Shown here one piece after another: positions 1-8,500 of a DNA stretch of 22,206 bases. The number at the start of each line of letters is the position of its first letter. The first letter of the stretch is position 1. Location of the stretch: contig QAXH01006651.1 in the NCBI GenBank assembly GCA_004335635.1, positions 8,934 through 31,139 of the forward strand, given 5' to 3'. The stretch comes from Chloromonas sp. AAM2. Its lineage: Eukaryota; Chlorophyta; Chlorophyceae; Chlamydomonadales; Chlamydomonadaceae. The position numbers were made by a program, and so were the translations under genes. The notes beneath the pieces are model-generated. The model was not told where the DNA came from. It did not search any database and worked only from the letters and a program-made list of their open reading frames with translations.

Positions 1-128
1 ACCCCTGGCATACGTCATCCCTGGCATACGTCACCCCTGGCATACGTCATCCCTGGCATACGTCACCCCTGGCATACGCCATCCCTGGCATACGTCACCC
101 CTGGCATACGCCATCCCTGGCATACGTC
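1..128. repeat. 16-bp tandem repeat (8 copies) with two-unit alternation
   Basis: Eight head-to-tail copies of a 16-base unit, ACCCCTGGCATACGTC, run from the first base of the window. Copies starting AC alternate with copies starting AT, so the higher-order unit is 32 bp. Copies 5 and 7 end GCC instead of GTC. The array probably extends left of the window. There are no spacers between copies, so it is a minisatellite, and it lies upstream of, probably in an intron of, the LRR gene. Confidence 0.95.
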
Positions 129-319
129 ATAGGACACACAGGGTGTGTCAGCTATTGGGGACTGGGGTCACAATGCAGTGCTGATCCAGTGGACACGGCA
201 TTCATCGCATGGCCACATGGACATACGCATGGAAAGACAGACACGTGCTTACCATGCTTCACCTTGCCTTGTCCAGTCTAGCTGCCACGTGATGCTTACC
301 TGGCCCACACGTGTTTCAG

Positions 320-2042
320 GTGGGCGTTCAGTTGGTTGGATGACGGTTGCATGGAGCAGTTGGGCCTCTGGGCGCCACCCACCCTCCGACACTTGGTGCT
401 GCAGCGCTGTGGGCTCATTACTGGGGCAGGAATCAAGGTGGGCAGGGGTGCATGGAGACATGCATATAGTGGCACATGCTAACATGCATGATAAGAAGCA
501 GACAGTACACGCACGTCCAAGGGCAGTGCTGGACTCGTTGTTTGGTCTACATATAGAGACATCACCTGCATATAGAGACATCACATGCTAGGTAGCAAAC
601 CAGCATCGAGAGTACGTCAGTTGCAATTTGTGTCATGGCCTGCTCCGTTGCTTTCTTCATGCATTGGCTTGTGCAGGATTTCTGCGAGGGCGGGGCCTCA
701 CATGGCTTATGCCCCCTGATGTCTGTGTCTCGCTGCCTATCCAGACCTATTCATACATTGAAACATTCAACCAGTGTGAGGGGCAGAATCACTTGTCACA
801 TTTACAAGCACAAGTGACAGAAGCTCAAGGTTACACCGCATGGCCTGATTCGTTGGTCCATGCTTTGTTTAGGCTGTGTGCGAAGGCGGGGCGGCATGCG
901 GCCTACGTTCCCTGGTGCTGCATGGGTGTGGGGACGTAGGGGATGGCTCGCCCCTCTCACTCCTATCACACCTAGAGTACCTGGACTGCAGCTGGTGCAC
1001 AAGTGTGACCAGCCAAGGGGTGAGTAAGAATGTGACCGGTCTAGAATGAGTGAGAGTGTGACCAGCCAAGGGGTGAGTGATGAGTGACGAGATGAGTGAG
1101 AGTATGCTTTCAAAGCAAGGTTGAATGGGCTCAGCTGCTTGGACTTGAGCACTTGGGCCGGAAAAAGGTTGACGCGGCGCCTGATGCACGGTTGGGCCCG
1201 AAATCTCAATCAAAGTCAACCGAAGCAACTGTTTTTCCGCCCCTTCTCCCTGGCAGGTGCCACAATTTCGACCTTTATCCCGCAACGCCCCTTTTCCACT
1301 CTTGCTGCAGGTGTCAGGCGTGTGCGCCACACTGCATGGGGCTCATTTCAGGGGCTGTGACCTCCTGGGTGATGAAGTGTGTAGAGGTGAGACGACTCAT
1401 AACAGGCTGGTAGAGAGTGAGTAGCTCATAACAGGCTGGTATAGAGTACCTCATAGCAGTATGGAGTAGTTGGTTTCACGCCGGTCGGTTGGCGGGCCAC
1501 AAGTCCAGCAGTTGCCACACAGGCTAGGGCCCCTTGAGCTTTTTGAATTCCCTGAACGGGCAGCAATTTCACACACTTGTTCAGTCATTCCATGGGCTTT
1601 GCCTACTGTTAGTCTGTACTTGTACTCAGCAGTCTGTTTTGCAGCAGAGCAGAAGATATCACCAGGATAAGTTAGTTGTTGGCAATTGATGGTTGTGGTG
1701 GTGTTGGCAAACTGCCTGGCCCACTCACTGGTTTTTTTTTGCTTGGGATTTAGACTCACTGCTTGGCCTCCTGGCTCGCTACATACTAAGATATGAACGA
1801 TGAATGAACTGGAATCACATGGTCATCAAGCTGCAGAATTCAGGGTCGCCAAAGAGGTGGACATGGCCTTTACTCGAGTGACTGACGTCGGCCTGGGCAC
1901 ACTGAGCGCCTTGCCCAGTCTGCAGCTCCTTATGCTGGGGGCCCGCACAGACAACATATACAGCACCCGACACTTCAGAGAGAGCACACTGAGGGCTTTG
2001 ACGGCTCAGCGACCAGATGTGTGTGTCAAACTCGTGGTGTGA
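320..2042 (+). CDS. Leucine-rich-repeat protein (cysteine-containing, F-box/AMN1-like LRRs), 3' part of gene, spliced
   Basis: Four exons fit in phase: 320-437, 873-1019, 1311-1386 and 1837-2042 (TGA). They give about 181 C-terminal residues; the 5' part lies outside the window. The repeats follow the LRR_CC pattern of F-box/AMN1-like proteins: LRHLVLQRCGLITGAG, then LRSLVLHGCGDVGDG, then LEYLDCSWCTSVTSQG, then FRGCDLLGDEV, then VDMAFTRVTDVGLGTLSAL. Donors are GTGGGC, GTGAGT and GTGAGA, and acceptors end TTTCAG, TTTAG, CTGCAG and CTGCAG. The codon split between exons 3 and 4 reads through cleanly as Arg-Glu-Phe. Such repeats form a curved solenoid that binds a partner protein, often an SCF substrate, but no F-box or catalytic domain is visible here. 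The tail after the last repeat ends DVCVKLVV. The first acceptor and the exon 3-4 junction are the least certain; a small exon could be missing between them. Confidence 0.72.
677..815 (+). pseudogene. Diverged duplicate of LRR exon 2 (dead or alternative exon)
   Basis: A block about 195 bp upstream of the real exon at 873 repeats its acceptor region and beginning. Both copies have CATGGCCTG, a CGTTG, an AG acceptor, then a CGAGGGCGGGGC-like run. From the acceptor at 675-676 it reads DFCEGGASHGLCPL, against AVCEGGAACGLRSL in the used exon. After that the LRR consensus is lost and no clear donor follows before the stop near 817. It is best read as a decayed exon duplicate inside the intron; an alternatively spliced exon is possible. 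Confidence 0.45.
1002..1078 (+). repeat. Duplicated splice-donor segment
   Basis: The 24 bases that contain the end of LRR exon 2 and its donor (1002-1025, AGTGTGACCAGCCAAGGGG then TGAGT) recur exactly at 1055-1078. The intron therefore holds a second copy of the exon end and GTGAGT donor 53 bp downstream, in a stretch full of TGAGTGA. Confidence 0.85.
1391..1460 (+). repeat. Short imperfect tandem repeat in LRR intron 3
   Basis: The phrase CTCATAACAGGCTGGTA occurs twice about 29 bp apart, and a weaker third copy (CTCATAGCAG) follows. It lies just after the donor at 1387 and looks like local slippage duplication with no coding content. Confidence 0.7.
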
Positions 2043-2273
2043 ACATGGCTGCGCCTTTTGGCATGTACGGATGATCATAGCGGTCATACGTATCACCATC
2101 AGGAGTCTTTTGTCACGAGCGACCACGTGCCTGTCAATTTGGTGAGAGACAGGACCATCAACGACGTCCTGCACACGATTGTAGCCGTAGTAGGGCCGTT
2201 TCAAGCCACTGGGGTCACTGAAATGATCACCACTGGCAGACCAAAGGGTGGAGGATGGCTTGCCCACCCAATC

Positions 2274-2278
2274 TGTAA
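2274..2278 (+). terminator. Candidate poly(A) signal TGTAA of the LRR gene
   Basis: TGTAA lies 232 bases after the LRR stop codon. Chlorophycean algae commonly use UGUAA as the polyadenylation signal, and no nearer copy was seen downstream of the stop. The assignment rests on position and motif only. Confidence 0.4.
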
Positions 2279-2785
2279 CTACCACTAGCAATGCTCACGA
2301 CATTAGGCAATGATGACATTTGCGTTTTGGTGGGCGGGGGGGATCTGCGCAGAATGCACATCTTGATATCAGTCAAAATCCTGTTGTTCAGTTGATTACC
2401 CGTGGCCTTGCCCCCATAGCCACACCGACGAACAAGCCCACAAATTGTTTTTACGTTTGGCCTTCGGCTTGAGAAGCTGCTCAGCATCTAATGTTCGAAC
2501 CATTGCAACGCACGATGACGCTCACACTAGCAACTGGTGCCTATTAAAAGCACTTTTGCTCTCGTTCATGATTATGCTTGTCCCAGAAGTGGCACTACGC
2601 CGTCCACCAACACCACACATACCATACCGTGGTAGGACACTACTCTCATGCTGTCAGTGTACCACTTCAAAACAAACGCATCAGTACTGAGAGTCACACA
2701 GAACTGGCACACATCTACACACGACAGACACACAACATCACGCATGGCTTTGCACACATAAAAAAAACCATGCCGTCCGCAATCA

Positions 2786-3291
2786 GTGCCCATTAGCGTC
2801 CTCGTCAAGGTTGTAGCCATGTGTCCAAGCAGCTCGCAGGTTGAACAGCTTTTTCAAGCAGCTCGGTCCAACGCTTGTCTGCCCTCGTGACCTGCATAAG
2901 GGTCTGAAGCGAATTGCCAGTCGGTCTTCAACCCCTTGGGTGCAGCATTGATCCTAATAGGTTTGTTAATAATGCAGAGGCTGCTGTTGTAAGGGTCGCA
3001 GATGCTGCTGCGAAGAACTCCCAGTGAGTCTTGCTAGGAAAGACGTCCGTGTAATATAGCGTGAGTACAATGTCCAACTTGTCTACCAAATCCCAGTCTG
3101 GATTGCCGCCAGACCCAATACACACGTTCATCAGAAACATGCCTTGTCATGTTATACTTGGAGGCACTTGCAAACATGTGAATGAGAGTGCTGGCATCCT
3201 GTCGGGTGAACTGAATGCAACTGGTGTGGAAAAGCTTGCCCTGGGCATTCGAGTGACAAATTGCACGAAAGCCATCACGCAGACCCTGCAC
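2786..3291 (-). pseudogene. Decayed coding remnant in several frames, family not recognised
   Basis: Reading the minus strand from 3291 down, protein-like stretches follow one another in different frames. They are 3291-3140 (FHTSCIQFTRQDASTLIHMF), 3140-2931 (GNPDWDLVDKLDIVLTLYY), about 2975-2858 (INAAPKGLKTDWQFASDPY, then GHEGRQALDR), and about 2863-2787 (KKLFNLRAAWTHGYNLDED). The switches happen without good splice sites, so frameshift decay is more likely than introns. Composition looks coding, with acidic/aromatic alternation and few rare residues. I cannot name the family; a degenerate transposon or captured gene is plausible. It is oriented opposite to the LRR gene and lies in its 3' flank. 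Further weak minus-strand fragments reach about 2150. Confidence 0.4.
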
Positions 3292-3665
3292 GAATCAGCG
3301 GACTGTCACCCACAGAATGGCTTTCGCACACGTTACTCTGATGTCAGGGACATGATGTGGTGCAGCCTGCACCGCCTCTAACTAAACCAGGGCAAGGCGT
3401 GGTTCTGCAGCCCAACGTTCACAAGTGTCGCCCAGCCTTTTCAGAACAGTGAGATATATGGCCAGTGCAGGAGTAAGGTTTTTCTCAGTTCGGTGCTCCT
3501 CAAGGTGCTAGACTTGAGATGGAGAGAAAGCCTGGCACGTGCATCCTGCCCAGCATGGGATGCATACCGGTTTGTATACATCGCCTGCTAGGCAAGATGC
3601 TTGCACCTCATCTTGACCCTGCTGTGCGTGAGCGATATAGTTGCTGAAGGAGGTCTAAGAAGAAA

Positions 3666-4440
3666 CTTACAAGGAGGGAGTGCACACCATGAAGCACGTC
3701 CAACGCAAACATCAACTACTTGCGCAAATTGCAAAAATTTCTCCTAGTAAAGGGGAATCTGACCTTTTGAAAACAAAACGACACAGCCTGGGTTACCCAT
3801 GGGCTGGGCATCGCACAGCTTTTAAGAAGCTGATAGGTGTTACATTTTTTTCGCACAGCGTTTAAGAAGCTGGTAGGTAATACATACCAACGTAGGGCTG
3901 TAGACTTCCGGCTTGCGGCTGAAAGACCCCTGACTCTGGAGGCCGGTGGAACAACTCTGCTCGAGTACTGCTTTTGTTTGCGCGAAAGCTGAAGACCAGT
4001 TGCGAGTTATCTCTCATTTACACTTCACTGACATTTGACACCAGCTTGAACCTTTGATGGCAGTAGTCTGGTCATCTAAACCAATGTTGCACGTCTTAAC
4101 TTGTGAGACCTTTGACAAATTTAGCTGGTCTCATTATCTTTGCTTTCAACGGAATGCTTTTGCAAGGTGCTTTGTGCCTGGCAACAGTTGACACTGTGAG
4201 AGTTGCCATTCCCCTGGCGCTGACGGTGACCTTAACCCTGACAATCTTTCAATTCATGCCATTTATATAGCTGACGGGATGCTTTCGGAAGGCATTCTGT
4301 GGGGTGATGGCCACAAGGGCCTCACCACCCCCTGCTGACACGGCCAGATTCCCCTTTACTAGGAGAAATTTTTGCGAGTTGCGCAATCAGTTAATGTTTG
4401 CGTTGGTCGTGCGTAGTGTTGTGCACGCCGTCCTCGTCAG
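3666..4440. mobile_element. 775-bp non-autonomous DNA-transposon-like element with ~95-bp terminal inverted repeats
   Basis: The left end (3666-3763) and the reverse complement of the right end (4440 down to about 4337) align over nearly 100 bases. Both begin CT(T/G)AC(A/G)AGGA, then GTGCACA, GCACG(T/A)CCAACGCAAAC, and TCTCCTAGTAAAGGGGAATC. The interior has no intact ORF, so the element is non-autonomous. It contains a 34-bp imperfect tandem duplication (3811-3844 and 3851-3884) and a right half that recurs at 14232-14487. No convincing target-site duplication was found, so the exact ends may be off by a few bases and the superfamily is not assigned. Confidence 0.72.
3811..3884 (+). repeat. 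34-bp tandem duplication inside the TIR element
   Basis: TCGCACAGC(T/G)TTTAAGAAGCTG followed by (A/G)TAGGT occurs twice, starting at 3811 and 3851, separated by a run of T. It is internal to the transposon-like element. Confidence 0.85.
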
Positions 4441-5025
4441 ACAACAAGACTCCAGAGTTACAGAGCGTTCAATGCCAAAAGAGTACTGCAACTATGGCAA
4501 GCATCGCTCGCAGCTACAAACAGAGTGTTCCGCCATTCACATGACCACCTGGTACAGAGGAGTGGACATGGGTCAGGGTAACACAGAATGTCAAGTGCGA
4601 TGGACCTCTTTTCTTTCAGGCGTTCAGGGTGTTGTGTGTCAACAACGGCATCGGTGCAGCATCATACTCACAGAACAGGCCGCACACATACAGTCACCAC
4701 AACAGCACGTCGAACGGAATCACGCACAGCTGTCAGCAATTCGGACCCTCATACACCACACGGCAAGTAAAACCCATCCAAAAGCAGTGTAGCAGCTGCT
4801 TACTGCTAAACTGTCATTCCTGATGATTGCCAATCCCTGTTAATTGTTTCAACTGCTCATTGCCTGTTCGCCAGTTGCACAATTACTGCCATGCTCTGCA
4901 CAAAAAGCTTGTATATTCAGGCACCTTGCAGCAGAGATTTCATCGCTCAACAACACATCTCTGCCACAGGCCTTGCTCTCAGACATAGGCAATCCAGACG
5001 ACACGAGTCCTCATTGGATGTGGTG
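4441..5025. other. Non-coding stretch between the TIR element and the PDF gene's stop
   Basis: No reading frame here has motif support or neighbouring splice sites; open frames overlap one another and look random. It should hold the 3' UTR of the minus-strand PDF gene. The first clear minus-strand TGTAA after the stop-overlapping one is at 4462-4458. Confidence 0.5.
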
Positions 5026-5544
5026 TTACACCAGCTGAGAGTCCTGCATGACCCACTCAGGGGTGTCGTTGCTGCAAGCATGACAGCAGCAGCGGAAGCA
5101 GCAGTTAAGCGTTTTCACTTACGGCTCAGGTGCACTTGTGACCATGTGCATTGCCAACTGTACTGCCAAGAAGTCGCCTGGAGTTGCTCGAAACAACTTG
5201 CGTGTTCAATCGTCATATCTTTGAAACAAGTTGGGCTGATCAGTATTCACGCAAAGCATCTTCACACAAAGCATCTAAAGAGAAAAATCATAATAGACCG
5301 TTGTTTGACCTGATCTCACCTGCTGAAAAAAAAGAAGATTTGCCAGGATACATATCGCAAAAGCATGACACAGCCCACCTGCTGATCCACAATGCCACGT
5401 CGAGGGACTTGTCCCTGCTCTTCAGCTTGTAGTCCGGCCCCTTGGGGTTCCTCTTTGTCTGGCGGTTGTCCCACCAGGCATTGGGATGGTTTTTGAGATG
5501 GGCCCACTTCTCCTCGATGCTTGCTTCCGTCAGCCACGTAAGGT
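5026..5544 (-). other. PDF module 4 and C terminus (exons 5544-5379 and 5071-5026)
   Basis: Residues 410-479. The lead-in is SIEEKWAHL, with core WWDNRQTKRNPKGPDYKL and LDVALWIS. The long exon is 166 nt, two codons longer than in modules 2 and 3 (extra residues near KSL). The last exon reads NDTPEWVMQDSQLV and stops at TAA, which lies inside TGTAA. Intron bases beyond its donor (AGGATACATATCGCAAAA) match those beyond module 2. Confidence 0.9.
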
Positions 5545-8500
5545 CTGCATGTGCATGTGCATGTGTGTGCACGTGTGTGTGTGTCTGTATGTGAGTGAAT
5601 GCACGTGTGTGTGAGGTGACGCGCGCGTGTGTGTGTGTGCAGTGGATCACTGTAGAATCCAACGGTCAGGCCTCAAAAGCGCTGAACAGCCACAAAACAT
5701 ATCTGTGCGCATGGGCATGCAAGTGCAGGCTGTCAAGCGCGGCATGGCTGCTGCATAGCCCTTGCAGTGACGAGCGCTTCCACTGTTGAGAGCATCTGGT
5801 AAGCAGACGTGCATGCGCGCGCGTGTATATGTGCATGTCTGCATGGGTGTTCTGCATAGCCTTTGGTCGGTGCTTTCACTGGTGATAGAGTCAAAAGGCA
5901 ATGTCATGCATTCATTGAAGACGTCAGGAGGCTCAATGAACCAAGTGCGTATTTAGTAGATTTTGGTGTAGCTCTGCTTAGTTTGTTGCCTTCAGTCAGG
6001 TTCGACATTCCCTGTGTGATTTGAGTGCGAATATGTAAGTGGCCTTGCTCTGCGCTCCGGGCAACGTTTGCAGTAATTCCTTCGCCGAATGGCAGCTTAT
6101 GTATATCCCTATTGGGTGTTCACGGTCGCTGGGTCATGGCTAACGACCTGCCCAAGGTCGCACCTCAACCGCTTAACGATTTCTCTTTGTGCTTTGCTTA
6201 CGTCGTCACGAACAGCAGCGACTAGCCTCACGAACAGCCCAGAACACTCCAGTCATATTTACAACGGCTGAAAGCACGCAAGGCGGCTGCCACGCCTGAG
6301 CAGAATCGTGCGCAGGTCATCATGGGGAAGGCTATGCATGCGGAAGGCTTAGCTCTCCATGCAACACAGAAGCAGCTGAATTCTGTTGCAACGCTCTCTT
6401 AGTATCTGCAAGCTGCTGCTGAAGCTGGGATACGTGCGCTGTTGCATCAACCAGGCAGTCTTCAAGAGCCGCGATCCGATCATGCTGCGCTACTGCCCGG
6501 CTGGTTTGACTGCTGACATATCCTGCCATAAACCGGTGCGGTTCCACGGTTCCACGCCCTTGGCAGCTGGCTGGACATATTCGACCTGGCCCGCCTTGCT
6601 GCGGTTGCTGGGTTTGGGCACTCCGCAGCGTGCGGGTGCCGCCGGTGGCCGGTCACAGCAGGGCCGGCAGCTTGAAATGATCCAACTCGATGCACACAGC
6701 ATTGTTTTGCAAACGGCCATGTGCATCGCGCTATAAATGATGCTTTTTCTGCTGCGTAAAATGTGGGTGTTTGGAAGCCAAGGTTCTTGCGAGTCACTTT
6801 GTAGGCGATCAAGTTGACCTTGTACGAGCTCCAGCTCGTCAACTTTCAAAGCAAATTAGGAACAATGTCTAATCGCATTGGGTTTTGGGGGGAGCCTCTG
6901 TCGCCTGGGCCCGAGAGGGCTCGTACGAGGACTTGGGTTTTTGGCTTTGGGCCAGAAACGTCTTCCATGCAAGCTGCACCTTAGCCGCCCAAAGGCGGCT
7001 CCAGGAGCCAGAATGACACAGCGCGATCTCAAATAGGTACCTATGGACAAGATCTGCATGCTCAAAACCTCGCATAGTTCTAGCCGAAGCACCACGACCT
7101 CTCCATGCGGCTTTCCAGACAAGATCAAGCCTTGCGACATCGAACACTCAGCTAGGAACAACGAAAGAAGCAGGGCTTTCATACTGCGGACTCGCGCTCT
7201 GAAAGTCACACAGGAATGTCGAACCTGACCTTCAGTCTCTGCAGACCAGCTTGCCAAACAATTACTGGAATTAGTTACATGACATCCCGTTACATGACAC
7301 CCGGCTCACCTTCCTGGGGGCCTGACGAAGTGTACCTGCACAGTCAGCATGTGGACATCATCACGTGAGTGGACAATCTCACGCCACATGGGCAACAGCT
7401 GACACGCCACGTGAGCAACACCACAACACGGTGATTCTAGATGCTTGAGCCTGGCAACACTCGTGAGACGGCCTGGCCTGTTGACTTCATTCTTACAAAT
7501 GTTTGCGCATAGATTTTGTGTTGGCGTAGGCTCGTGATTTGACTTCCAATTCGTGATGGACGTTTGGCCTGAGCTGGACACGGACGTAACAAGACAGCAG
7601 CCACTCTGGAGTGGACACATCACTCACTGTGGTGCCGGGCCCAGTCCATACTTCTCCCTCACCCAGTCAGGGGTGTCCTTACTGCGCGCACAATCACAAA
7701 ATTCATATTGTGTGATGAGAAACGTGTGTGAGATACCAACGCGTGCGTGAGGCGGAGTCGCCAGTGATGAGTGAGGCAAACCGCATTACATGTACCAATT
7801 GCAACCGAGCAACCACATTGCATGCATGCATATACGTACATGTGCTGTGCAGTACGCTGAAATGTGATTGCAGCTAACATGAAGTGCAAATCCGGCATGC
7901 AGCAAGCTGCTTTGCCTAGCATAACCCTGGTACGCACTATCCATGCATGCATGTACAAGTGTGTGCATAACAATAGGGCGGACGTGTAATAAACAAAACC
8001 CATCACAAATGTCACCAAGCCGCCATACCTGTTAAGCCAGAGTGCAGCATTCACGTCCCTGTTCTTGGGCTTGAAGTCCGGTGCCTTGGGGTTTGTCTTG
8101 CTCTCACGGTTATCCCACCAGGCGCCAGGGTTGGCAACCAGGTGCTGCCACTTCTCCTCGGTAGTGGCTTCTGAAAGATAGCTCATGTCTGCATGCACAC
8201 GGGCATACAAGGGTGTGTGTCTGCATGGGTATGCGTATGCGTGGTTCTGTAAGTCTGGATCGGCATGTGCGTAGGCCTGCATGCGTTTGAGTGTGTAAGT
8301 CTGCATGCATGAGCACGGCGGCATGCATGCAGAGATTTGTAAACAATCATGCATGGGTGCGCATGGGTAGCTCGCATGCAAAGGTTTAACACAAAGCTGT
8401 CCAGGCTCTCTTTGCATCCTCCTACACCATACCACAAACAAGAAACATGGAATTATATGGCTGGCCCAGCTTCACTGAACATGGTGAACCCCACACTTGT

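Noticed and set aside
1..128. Possible CRISPR array (regular short repeats)
   Set aside because: Units are contiguous with no unique spacers, and the genome is eukaryotic.
4304..5432. Cluster of overlapping plus-strand frames of 60-160 codons
   Set aside because: Three frames overlap, they run through the TIR element end and the antisense of PDF module 4, and none has a recognisable motif.
5288..5662. PDF module 4 frame read as a complete 124-residue gene
   Set aside because: Its upstream part is a translated CA/TG tract, and its downstream part runs through the donor. The splice borders and the NDTP exon at 5071 explain the locus better.
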